Below are positions 23,301-34,301 of a stretch of 64,000 nt of DNA, one piece after another. The stretch is from Pachypanchax playfairii (taxonomy: Eukaryota; Chordata; Actinopteri; Cyprinodontiformes; Aplocheilidae), in the NCBI GenBank assembly GCA_006937955.1, contig SSNP01000051.1:2691318-2755317 (forward strand), read 5' to 3'. A program made the translations under genes and the position numbers. Position 1 is the first letter of the stretch, and each line of letters begins with the position of its first letter. Under the pieces are notes generated by a model. The model searched no databases, was not told the origin of the DNA, and saw nothing but the letters and a program-made list of their open reading frames with translations.

Positions 23301-26300
23301 TTCTTGTTGAGAAACTCTGAATGAATTCCTTCTGATGTCTTTCCTTCTTCTTCTCCTTCTCGCCTGCAAACTGACATACTTTCTTCTAATTCATCGGCAG
23401 CATGGCGAGGGATGGAGGGAGCGTGGGAGAGAGTGGGAGGGAGTGATGGAGCAAGAAAAAGAAAGTCTGTTTCAGCATCAAAAGCCTGTCTCTGAGACTG
23501 CGGGGAATACATCGACTTTTCCATGATGCTTTTTGATTCTGTTTCAGGAGCTCGATGCTCAACTTTCCTCATCGCAGTATTCCTCATTATGCTGCGTTCA
23601 TGGTGACTTGTCTTTTTAGATTCTGCCTGCATTTTGGAAGATTGACGAGACACAATATTCTGATGGCTCATCCTTCCTACGGGGAATTTTTGACTAACTT
23701 TTCTGGAAGAGGCCAGTCATTAAACATTTAAAGGGCTATTCCCCAAGTGTTCAATACAGTAGAGAATAACACTCCCTATTATATATGACCCAGAAACAAC
23801 TCACTCATATCTGGATTCTCATCTCCTCGCTGCAGTAATCATTAAGAAAAAACAAGCTCTTAAGCAGCAGATTAAAGAGAATAGCGACTTGCTGATGATC
23901 CTAATGCTGTTTTGCTTTGTCAAAGCAGAGGGGAAGGTTTGGAACCAGCGTAGTGGCGGTAATGTAAGCTTGATTAATGTCAGGTTTAATCGAACATGAC
24001 TGCACCCCTGCGTCAGCACTTGTTCGGCTAATTGAATCAAACCTAACTTGGAAAGTTGCAAAAACAAACTTTTTTTTGCTTCCGTTTGGGAGAAAATCTG
24101 GCAGATGACATCCAGTTTTGATGTTTTACCGGAGACTGTCGTTAGCATACACTCCTGATGCGTTTCATTAAGATTTTGTGCTAATTTTGCTAAAAAGTGA
24201 GAAGCGTTTATAGCATCTGGATGAGCAGAATGAATCCAAGATGGCGCCAAGTTGGTGGAGCAGAAAAATGTCATTATTGTGTGTAAACACTCACAAATAA
24301 TTTTGAGTCACAGAATAAATGAAAAGTTCTAACTGTAGCACGTCTGCTTAAATCGAATTTAATGATATTTCTGCTGAATTACCTCTGTAAAAGAAAAATG
24401 ACCACAGATTAAACATTTGTAAAAAAGGATTTTAATGATCTGCAATCACATTTTTGAGATTAGTTGTTTTAAGAAGGCAGTAATCCACTTTGTCCCCACT
24501 GTGACCTGCCGTTAGCTCATCCATCTCATCGGAACTACCGGTAATCTGTTTTTTTCTCCCCAACCCGAGGATGTTCGAAGATGCGTCTACAACAAATAAG
24601 GTATTTGTTTAAAAGATCTAAATTGTCTCTTCTAGAGAACTTTTAACTACAGTTTTATTCTGCCAATGAAAATAAACTTCATGCAGGAAGTGGAGACTTA
24701 GTTTTATATCCCTGTTGTGATGATATTCTGTTATTGTAGCAAAACACTAGATCTTTTATGACTCAGACAGCTTTATTTATTCCAAATATTCAAGTCTAAC
24801 TGAAGTTTTCTCCAACTATATTTGATTATTGCACTCTAACGCTCCAGTTTCAGTCCTTACACAGACTTCTCACTCTGCCAATAATGACCAGCTCTGCCAG
24901 ATGCAGTGGAATAATTTAAATCTTTCTGCAGCGCTTCGGTCCATCTGTCTCTCATGGTGCATTCTGTCTCAGAATTATTTCTTATGTTTCATGAAATATT
25001 TCTTTTGAGATGGAGATGAAATACAGTACGGATTGTTTCATGTTGTTTTAGTCAGCAGAGATCCATGTCCAAGCGTTTATTCCTTTTATTTCTGATAAAT
25101 TAGACAGATCTGAATGAATGTTTTAGTTTTAAACGTCAAGCAAAACTAAGTTGAATTACTCTGTTTTCTCTGCTGTTTAAAATGTATAAATATTTGCATG
25201 TTTAACCTTCCTGTCAATCATCTTCTCTAACTGCATTAGGGATTTTATTATGAAACTGTCCTCATGAAGAATAGACTCTGGATTTAAATGAAACATGTAA
25301 AGAATAGCTTTGTCTTTTCTGCCCTCTGTTGGACAACTTAAGCACATGCAGCTTCCATTCAAACACCCACACATTCATCTGCAGACACAGGGAGAGGCGT
25401 GCTTAAGTGATTAATACTCAGATTTCACATTTCTTACTAATTAGCGGCTGTGTTCACCTCATTGTACCAGTTTTTTGAAAGACATTTCATTAGGCATCAA
25501 TAGAGCCACAGATACCATAATTATATGTTTAATTACAGTGTGTTTTATGTTGTGCTGTGCAGCGACCAGAGTTGTGGACTGGGGGTTAATCCTGTTGACA
25601 TCTTTCCTGTTACAACTTTTATTTATTCTGTTTAAAATTGTGGATTTTTTTTATAATCAGTATTTGATCCTTCACCCAAAAGACAGACTTTTAAGAAACA
25701 AAAACAACAATGATTTAACTATGTTAAAGTAATAGTTGGGAATTTTTTTAGAGTGGATTTCTATTAAAAGTTTATGAATAAGTAATATCTTACCTGTTGT
25801 AGATATTGATTCAAGTGCTTTTACTTTGTAGATATAGAGATTCATTATGCTGGGATTTACAAGCTGGTTCAAATGGGGCCAAGGGTTAAGTCAGTTATTG
25901 GCATTTGAAACAACCTTTAAACTGCAGCCAGTTTCATATTAAATAATTCTTCTAGATAATAATAATAATAATTAACATTTTTACTGCAAGTACTACAAAT
26001 ATCTTCCTTCCCCAATCATTTCTTCTTCAAATATCTACAAAGATAAACAACCATCTAATGTTAAAATTTACTCCTGTGTTAAGATTTATAAAGTACTAAT
26101 CACATAATATTTTAAGAATACTGTTGCTGTTTGAGCACCATCATCCACTTTGAAACTGGCCTCACTCGGACTAGCTGTTAGAGTATCTGTCTGGTCATAA
26201 TTAAATTCTTTTTCGCCAAACTGAGGTTGTTTATAGAGTTATCAACAACAAGTGAGACAGTAATTACTCATAATCTTTTCATAGAAATCATTTTTAAAAG

Positions 26301-27692
26301 CTCTGAGCTGACATTTTATAAGGAACTTTTAAACTCACCAACCTTTCGGTCAAAAAATGAACATTTTGTTTATCTTCTTGACGAGGGAAGGACTGTGGAA
26401 AGACTGATATTGTCCAAACATAATGAAACTAGATCTAACTAAACTATGTTTCACCCATTTTGAAATGACATGATACTTACCTGCTAGTTAGCTAACTAAA
26501 CTGCAGCTTGTATCCTTGCAAGACAAACACGTCATCTCCTGCAATACACTAATTAATTTGCCTCCAACAAAAGCTTTACCTCCACCCAAACAGAGCCGAG
26601 CTTTCATTGCATAAAAAAACGAGTCTGCCTTGTTGAAAAGCCACAGCATCTGACAGAGAGACACCCACTGTTTCTTTATGTAACACCTTTTTATAGCACC
26701 TATTTACCTTGAAACGATGTTGCCAAGTAACAGCATCCCGTTTGTGTTGTGTGTGTATGGGTATGAGAGTGGGATGAGCATGTGGTGTCGGTGATGGATG
26801 TCCTGAGGTGCCATTATTGGCTGTAAAAGGGAGGTTTTAACAGCAGCTGGCCAAATGACTTCCAGTCCGTTTTAACTCTGGTGCAGGTCGGCTGCTGCTG
26901 GAACTCGTCAGCCTAAAAGCTCCCATAAGGCAAAACACCTTATGTTGCAAGATATTACTTGTGTTTGTTGTTTTTGCAGTAAAACTCGAGTCATTTTCTG
27001 CTTTTTTACCTCTCTCACTCCCCTCCACCACCCTCCGACTCAACACTGGCTGCTTAACTGATACATGTAGTACAGTAATCCCTATTCTCAGTGAATGGGA
27101 TTAATCTTTAATTCAAGCAAAGCCTTTTTATCGATACCTCTCGCTGTGCGTTCATTGTTCACTCTGGTTGGGTCTGTTCCAGCCTGCCTTTATCGGACCA
27201 GAGGAAGAAGAAGTACTTAAATGCGACAGACGGTGCAGATAGGAATAGAAACGGCTGACCGGTGCTCTTTCCAGAAGTCTTTGTGTTTTAGATTTTAAAG
27301 GCTGAATTTATTAGCACTGCAGCAGAGTGACTCATGGGCTAAAAAAACCATTAATGTGTCGGATAAACGTTGTCTGAGAAATGGATTAACAGAAGATGCA
27401 AGGAGTCGTCGTCCTTCAGTTGTTATAAATGTAATTCTTAAAGTGTTTTCTGGTTGCAACGGCTTGTGAAAACACAATTTAAAGGCAACCTGTAATGAGT
27501 TGTGAACCTTGAAACTCTGGTATTTCTGTGGATAAAAGTCTCATTGTGTTCTAACACACTGCAAAGCTGATCCAGGATTATCCCACAGGCAAGAACACAT
27601 GATGGTGTAAACAGCTGCGTGACGTAAATAAAAACCTGCATCCTTCTGCTTTAATACAGATAAAAACTTGATTAAACTGCTTGTTTGAACTG

Positions 27693-28207
27693 GCCTTCTC
27701 ACCAAGACAATCTGTATGGCCTCCTCACCGAAATCACTTAACTGACTCTTTACAAAGACAGTTTGATTGGACTGTTCACTGGCAATATTACTGACCTTTT
27801 TTACTCCAGGAAAATCCAACTGGTCTTCTCACCAAGAGCACGTGTATGGCTTTCTCACCATTGATTTTAACTGGGCTTTTCATGAGACAAACACAATGGC
27901 CTTCTCACCAAGATGGACACACTGGCCTTCTAACAAAGAAAAACCTCATTGCCCTTCTCACCAAAGAATGCCATCTGGCCTTCTTATTCTGACAATCTGG
28001 TTGATCTTCTCACCGAGACAAACAAACCGGCCTTCTCACCGAGAAAAGCCATCTGGCCTTCTGACTAAGACACTAAGCAACCTTCTTACCAAAAATGTGT
28101 CACTAGCCTTTTCAACATGAAAAACTATATGCCCCTCTAACCAAAAAGTGTGACTGTCCTTCTCACCAAAACAGTTTGATCTGCTTTTTCACCAAGACAA
28201 GTTGGTT
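27693..28207. repeat. Degenerate 26-bp minisatellite, about 20 units
   Basis: About twenty tandem units of roughly 24-29 bp follow the approximate consensus CCTTCTCACCAAGACAA plus a variable part ending CTGG. Units are individually diverged, so the array is old. A 117-residue open frame (27767-28120) runs through it as a by-product of the repeat and is not treated as a gene. Confidence 0.9.
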
Positions 28208-28989
28208 CTCAGTGGTGAAACTGTTTTGTTTCTTGGAAGTGAACCAGATACTGACCATGCAGGGCAAGAGCAAAGACTCTGAAATTGGAGGTTTTTCACA
28301 GCAGTTGGAAGGTGTTACTACACAATAAAAGTCCAGAGTCCATTAGACTCCCACCAGTTTTTAACCTCTATGAAAAGTTTATGCAAACATATGCATATTT
28401 TGTGGACAATTTTGTGTACAATCCTGTATGTGTTTCAAACACCTGCAGTCGTAAACTGCTGTGAGCTGTTTTACAGTGAAAGTTTGTTTTTCATCAACTT
28501 TGTGCATTATGACATTCTGACCCTGTGTTGAGAATCTTTACTCCAATTTAAGTATTTGGTTTATCTTGCTACTGTTTTTACCCAGTAAAAGACAGAAAAC
28601 TAAGCAAACTGTTCATATTTTGGATTTTCCTTAATTATGTGTTGTTTTTCGGGGGGTCAATTTTGATTTTGGGATAATGGAGAGTACATGGGATTCCCCC
28701 CCCCCCCACATTCCTCGAAGCATCTCAGAAAACCGGTCATGGTGGATAAAGATTTGCCTCCACCTAGTGGTTTCAGTTGTTCCAATTTTTTAAGTGTCTT
28801 TACGTCATTGCCATCTATGGAAATCCGTAAACACCAGCCCCAGTGTCAATTTACACAGAGACAAACTAAGAAAAAGAATTGATGTGATTATCCTTCAAAA
28901 TAAAACATATCATTAACAACATTAGTAATCATTATTAGTATTGGTGTTTTTATAATTAATTACAATTCCATATTTGATGATGGGCAGAG

Positions 28990-29267
28990 TAAAATGTCCT
29001 GCCCATCAAAGGGTGTGTCAAAGATACGCGAGTATTTCTCACCAGATTGGTTTATTTTGGAAAACTTAACCGGAAAGTATTTATTCAACGGTTTGCTGTT
29101 TGAGTTTTTTCTTTTTGTTTTCTGTTCGAGCGCGTTGAAGTTGCGGCCATTTCCACTGTCATTAGTCGTACTCCATTTGTTGGTGACGTGTGTAGACAGA
29201 AGGTTGTCGGCTAGATTTCCGTTGCTGCTTCTCGGGCTGGTTTGTTTGCCAGCTGAATCACGACAGG
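28990..29267 (+). promoter_or_regulatory. Probable ndfip2 promoter and 5' UTR
   Basis: This is the flank immediately before the ndfip2 start codon. It has higher CpG content than its surroundings (for example 'tcgagcgcgttg' near 29125) and a GCGGCCATTT motif at about 29142 resembling a YY1 site. The transcription start is not defined. An in-frame TAG at 29193-29195 limits N-terminal extension of the ndfip2 frame. Confidence 0.4.
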
Positions 29268-32200
29268 ATGGATGCAGCAAGCCGTTACCAAGTGGTGAGT
29301 AGTTCGAACGGCCTGCTACAAAAACAAGGCCTTCTGTTTAAAAAACAAAACTCAGCTCTTTAGCTTCTTTTCAAATGTATAACTCATAATATTGACAACA
29401 TAACATTATATTGAAGTCCTCTACATAATGTGTTTTGTGATATAGTTATCTATTTTGAGAACGTTCCGCAAACCACTTCCGCATCGGTTAAGCTAGTTTC
29501 GACTAAAAACGAGTCTTTAAATTCCTTTGAAGTTAGGAGGATTTAAATAATGTTTATATTAACATGAGTTATGTCCGTAATGTTTAACCTGTTTTTGACA
29601 CGTATGTGGAGATTAAGCCGCTTTAGATAATGTTCAGTTTCTATCAATCTTAGCTTAGCTTGTTAGCATCTGATTTACTACAGAAGGGACTTTTTTTTAA
29701 GTCTCCAAGCTGATTTATAACTTCCGTTTATAACATTATGACGAGTCCCTAAATTTAATTTTCAATTCGTCTTTGTTTAACGTCATAATCAAATAAAAGG
29801 TCTCTATTGCGCTGTGTTTACCGTGTTGGGTACACCTGTTTTTAAATGTCACAGTTTGTGGGATGCCAAAAAGAACTCGGCTGTTTTCAGATCCGTGGGT
29901 TAAGCACATTTTGATCCTCTAAAAGTTTGTGGTTGTGTTTTCTAACTGATTAAAATAATCCCGCAAGCTTCAGCTCGAGCATGTTCATGACTAATGTTTT
30001 TAAAACAAACAGTTTCCAACAAGACTCCAGGAATTAGTTGGTGTCCTCGAAGGGGTCAAGCTCGGACGTTGTGGTTTGCTTGGCACTCTGCTCAGCACAC
30101 CAACTTATCTATTTCTTCTCTAAATACGATTGTGGTTTGTGTTAGTACGGACCACCGCTGCTTTGTGGATCTTGTGTTGTCAGTACGTTACGTAACACCG
30201 TGCTGGAGCAACATCATGCTTTGTCCTTGATCCCGAGCCAGCCATCAGCAACTGAATCGCTTACAGCCTTGTTGTGTTCTGCTGAAAGAACGCGTTCTCA
30301 GGATTATGCTCTATCCGCTGGGGGACAAAAACCTCAGTCATTTTTAAAGCTGCTCTGAAATTAGTCACATCTGTGATTAAACTGGGTGTTTTCCCTGTTT
30401 TCAGAGGGGCCACACCACAGAAAGTTGCCATCACTTGATTGTAAAACTTTGAACTGCTGACATTTATGTAGATTAACAGCTTCTAGTAATAACTTGCTTT
30501 CGAAGTTTAAGGCAAAAAATTGTTTTTTTTTCTGCACAGCTTAATATAAACAAGCAAAACAGACACTGATGTTTTTGCAACTGGGGAGCCGCCTCCCTGC
30601 GTCACATTCAGGAATTTGTTTCAAAGTTATGACGGCTGAACTTGTTAAACCAGCCTGATACTTTTCATTCTGTTCAAACAGAAGGCGGAAGGGGTGCCGC
30701 CCCCCCCCCCCAACTCCCCAATCTGGTTTCATTTTAACTTGTTTGGTAGACAAAACACAAGCAACAGGAGAAAATGTTGAAAGATCACTGAAGTCACTTC
30801 GAGTTAATCTCTTATTAAGAATTAGCTGCATAAAACACGGTTATCTGTGGTTTTAGTTTGACGTCTGCATCGTCCTGAAAGTGGAGCTGTGAAACCGCAG
30901 TCTCATGCTTATCCTGGTAAGCAAAAAAAAAGACACACCAACAACTCATGTAGTCAAATATCTGCTTTGACAATTGATAGAGAAGATTTCCATTTAGTTG
31001 TTTGGTGACTGTGCTCAGAAGGTGAGAATTTTTTCCCTCCTGTCCGGCCTCCCAAACATCATCCCAGTCATTTTGTAACCGCCACGTCTCATCGCCCCCT
31101 CTGTAATTTCAGCAGGCGTTTGGATCGTGGCTGTTAAACAAATGAATAGGTCTGACTCTGCAGATGAGTCTCAGGGATTCGTGCAGATTACTTTACCAGA
31201 GACATGGTCCTCGGGTGTCAGACATTCTCCCCGGGGCAAATGCTTTCTGCAGGCAAACATCAGTGGCCATTTTATTCCTGCACAAATATTGAATTGGTTT
31301 GGATGAAACAAACTTCTTATTGGACCTTTGAAATGAAATCCAGAAAGTTTCCAGATGCCTGTGGAGACTATGTGACCATCATGGGAGAAAATTTGTTTTA
31401 ATGATTTTTTTTAAAACATGTTTAAAATTCTGGCATAATGAAAGTGAAGCCTTGTGAGGAAACCGAGAACCTTTGTGAATATTTAGAGACCATTTGGACC
31501 CCAAATGCTTTACAGCTTTGTTTTGGTTTGATTATTAGTAATTTACTACAAAAATTTTGTGCGAATACCACTTGAGTTGAACTTTACTCAGTGAAACTTA
31601 AAGGGACTTAAGGCAAGATTTGTGAAAAACTACACATGCATTTCCAGTTTATTCAATGCTACTGGGTCTTGAAGCATTAAAAACCCAAAATAACGAGGCC
31701 ATCCGCATATATGTCTGTTGCCTTGGAAACGCTGTGTGCTACATAATGCGCTGCAGTTCGACGTCCGAATTTTCCGCGCAGTTGTAGGGATGTGACGTAA
31801 ATTGACGCTGCATGCGCGTTGCCGACAGCTCTTGAACAGGAAGAACATGGCCGCCGTGGACTTGGATTCAAACACTGAAGGTATACTTATGGATGTTTCT
31901 GCAGCCAGCAAACGATCTGCATCCACTCTCACCCCCCAAAAAAGTGGCACCACGAAGAAAAAAAAGACTTTATCAGCGGCATCTCGTGAGTCTAAAAAAA
32001 AATATGACCGAAGCCGGGCAGGCACCCGCATAAATATTGGATATGCGTTCGGTTCATGGAGGGAACTTCAGCTGCATTTGGGAGTGAAAACGGATGCTGA
32101 CATGGCTCATTTCCTTGTGACCAGGTGAGAAAACATTATAGGTCGTGTTTAGAGCCTGATACAGTATGAAAATGATGAGATCAAATCAAATAACAGAGTG

Positions 32201-34301
32201 GAGAGACCTGACGTGAAGTATGTTAGCCTCCCCGGTGCAGTGCTGTGAAGACTAACAGTCTGTAAAGTGTCTGTGCGCGCTCCCATGCCAGCTTGGCTGG
32301 TGGCTGCAGTTAGCCACAGCGCCTGTCGCGGCATCACTGAGTCAGATTTTGTAAAGCTGCCTTAAGTCCCTTTAAGGTCAGACACAGAAGAAGTTCTTTG
32401 ACTCAGTCTGGCTCTTGTAGCAGAACAACCATCCCAAGTAGCTGCAAATCTGCAAAAGAAGAGTCGAGATGCTTCAACGGATCAAAGTCTGGAATAAGAA
32501 ACTCGTATAAAATCCAAATCAGTGACAAAGTGCTGCTGACCAGCAAAATCAGCTTGTGCTAAGCTGGTTGAGTTACATAACGGCTTCATGACACTTGATG
32601 CTGAGCACAGCAAACTCCACCAATCTCTGATATAGCTGTAACTGAAACAGGTTCCCATTTTGTCTCAGATTTGTTTGTTTTTTCCTTGAGCAGCCAGTTG
32701 GGCTTTGTGTTGACTGTTGCTCCTTCCGTCTCTTTCAGTTACATAATGAGGACGATGTCTCGGAGGCCTCCACCAGCGAGCAGCAACCCAGCACCTCCAC
32801 CACGGTCCAAGACAGTGCTTCCGGACATGATCGGACCCAGACTGAGCCCAGCGCCGCCCCATCTACGGCGGTAGGAACCGATGAAACCGATGCGCCTCCG
32901 CCTCCATACGCCTCCATTGACTTGGGTGCAACGGCTGCGGCACCTGGTATTAAACGCTTTCCAAAGTGCGGTTGCTCACCGCCAAGAATAGCAACAGGGT
33001 TTTACTTTCATGGAGACTTGAACACATGAATGATATGGATTTCTTTTTCCTATTTCTGTCATTTCCACAGAGACCAGTTTCCAAGGCGACTTCCCGGTAC
33101 CTCCACCCTACAGTGTTGCCACTTCACTACCTACATACGATGAAGCAGAGAAAGCCAAAGCAGCCGCCATGGCTGCCTCCACAGTGGAGGTGTTGCCTCG
33201 GGTAAGATCACACGCCCACACACCTTCATGTCTCTGCACATCAATAAATCTCACGGTTCCAGTTTGTCTGTTGGACTAACTTTTAGCTCAACTGAACGTG
33301 ATATAAAAAAGGACCTCAACTTCTTCTTCTGCCATGTCACACTAAAACAAAATATCTCTGAACTTAGTCGTCAACACACGCCCCGTTTTATCTACTTTAG
33401 AACCTGAACAAGGGCTTTTAGAAATGTAATAAAATGTAAACATGTTTCACAACTCATCCAGATGTTTTTGTGTGTTTTGTGAATCAGGATGACGACTTCT
33501 CACCCAGAGATGATTTCACGGACGCGGAACAGCTTCGAGTTGGGAATGACGGGATCTTCATGTTGGCCTTTTTCAGTAAGTTTTCAGAAATATTTTGTTT
33601 TCAACATTTCCAACATTCTTTCCTTCTTCATCTTTGAAGGATCCTGAGGCTTGTGCTTTTATGCTGAAAGTAACTTTTGTGGATTTCAGAATAAAATGTG
33701 TTTATCTCTTTAGTGGCTTTCTTGTTCAACTGGATCGGATTCTGTCTGTCCTTCTGCCTGACCAACACCATCGCAGGACGCTACGGTGCCATTTGTGGCT
33801 TCGGCCTTTCCCTCATCAAGTGGATTCTCATCGTCAGGGTAAGTTCAGGGACTTTTCTTCAGGTGCTTCACCACCTGTATTGTATAAACCCAGCACCTGG
33901 TCTCCAAAAGAACCAGTTAAAAGTCTGCTATAACAAACTTCACTTGACCATGAACAGTTTTGTTTGGATTGTAAATGAAACAGGAACCCTGAGAGGGGTT
34001 TGAGTCATACGTGTGTTCTGGGATAATAAGAGGTTTTTGTTGTTGTTCAGTTCTCTGATTACTTCACTGGCTACTTCAATGGTCAGTACTGGCTCTGGTG
34101 GATCTTCCTGCTGCTCGGTGAGTCACAGTTGAGAACTTTGTTGATGTAAACGTTCCACACCTGGTGTTCCTTCTAAATGCCAGTTAAATGTTCCCAGGCC
34201 TCCTCCTGTTCTTCAGAGGTTTTGTGAACTACCTTAAAGTCCGCAACATGACGGAGAACATGGCCACCTCGCACAGAACACGCCTCTTTTTTCTTTACTA
34301 A
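29268..34301 (+). CDS. ndfip2: NEDD4 family-interacting protein 2
   Basis: A membrane adaptor of Golgi, endosomes and vesicles whose PY motifs bind WW domains of NEDD4-family ubiquitin ligases, recruiting them to membrane cargo. Exons: 29268-29294, 32739-32946, 33071-33201, 33488-33575, 33714-33838, 34051-34117, 34198-34301. All junctions are GT-AG and the joined frame is 249 codons plus stop. Visible features: N-terminal SRYQVLHNED; PY motifs PPPPY (62-66), PPPY (89-92) and LPTY (98-101); the TSLPTYDEAEKAKAAAMAA block typical of NDFIP2; then three membrane segments at about 144-165, 171-192 and 204-222, with loop FSDYFTGYFNGQYW. NDFIP2 is favoured over NDFIP1 by AKAAAMAA, LTNTIAGRYGAICGFG and FSDYFTGYF. 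Human NDFIP2 has a longer N-terminus; here an in-frame stop upstream supports the short form. A conserved neighbour, spry2-like, lies downstream. Confidence 0.95.
31598..32375 (+). mobile_element. TTAA-flanked Kolobok-like element carrying an exon
   Basis: Terminal inverted repeats are identical over 18 bases: TTAAAGGGACTTAAGGCA at 31598, and its reverse complement ending at 32375. The TTAA ends are consistent with a TTAA target duplication, and the purine-first inner ends suggest Kolobok rather than piggyBac. The 778-bp element carries a CpG-rich segment (31740-31860) followed by a well-placed start codon, a 278-nt open exon and a consensus splice donor. It lies in the sense orientation in ndfip2 intron 1. 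The superfamily call is inferred; the inverted repeats are directly visible. Confidence 0.75.
31847..32124 (+). CDS. Transposon-borne exon, 92 codons, unknown function
   Basis: The frame opens with ATG in a strong context (aagaacATGG) and runs 278 nt to a donor (CCAG|gtgaga), so it would splice onward in phase 2. The N-terminal half is low complexity with a basic KKKK run. The C-terminal part, about residues 55-92, has a charged compact segment that includes RTRINIGYAFGSWREL and TDADMAHFL. I recall similar segments at the start of many uncharacterised, transposon-associated fish proteins, but cannot name the domain. No downstream exon was found. If it spliced to ndfip2 exon 2 at 32739 it would enter the wrong frame and stop soon after, at about 32872. 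It may be a fragment of an element-encoded protein. Confidence 0.45.

Larger units (their letters stand above)
17701..28990. other. Intergenic region between gabrb3 and ndfip2
   Basis: Eleven kilobases of mostly AT-rich sequence without a convincing gene on either strand. It contains a TTAA-flanked element (19841-20365), a 26-bp minisatellite (27693-28207) and a C-run near 28697. The longest open frames, at 23189-23671 and 23819-24274 on the minus strand, show no domain, no splice structure and no family resemblance. Confidence 0.65.
29295..32738 (+). other. ndfip2 intron 1
   Basis: This 3.4-kb intron has a strong donor (gtgagt after CAAGTG) and an acceptor in tctctttcag. It holds the exon-bearing TTAA element (31598-32375) and a C-run near 30703. 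The open frames at 29994-30230, 30541-30831 and 31204-31401 show nothing recognisable. Confidence 0.8.

Noticed and set aside
23189..23671. 160-codon minus-strand open frame
   Set aside because: No recognisable domain, charged low-complexity composition, no splice-linked neighbours; overlapping frames on the other strand are equally open.
27767..28120. 117-codon open frame
   Set aside because: It runs through the 26-bp minisatellite; repeated SH and GLLT words are a by-product of the tandem repeat, and the unit length is not a multiple of three.
31598..32375. piggyBac assignment for the TTAA-flanked elements
   Set aside because: piggyBac ends normally begin CCY after TTAA; all five families here begin with purines, which fits Kolobok better. 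The call stays tentative.
29268..34301. First reading of the gene as ndfip1, with spry4 as its neighbour
   Set aside because: AKAAAMAA, LTNTIAGRYGAICGFG and FSDYFTGYFNGQYW are NDFIP2-type, and the sprouty gene has the SPRY2-type PKRSELNSEELKPL segment.
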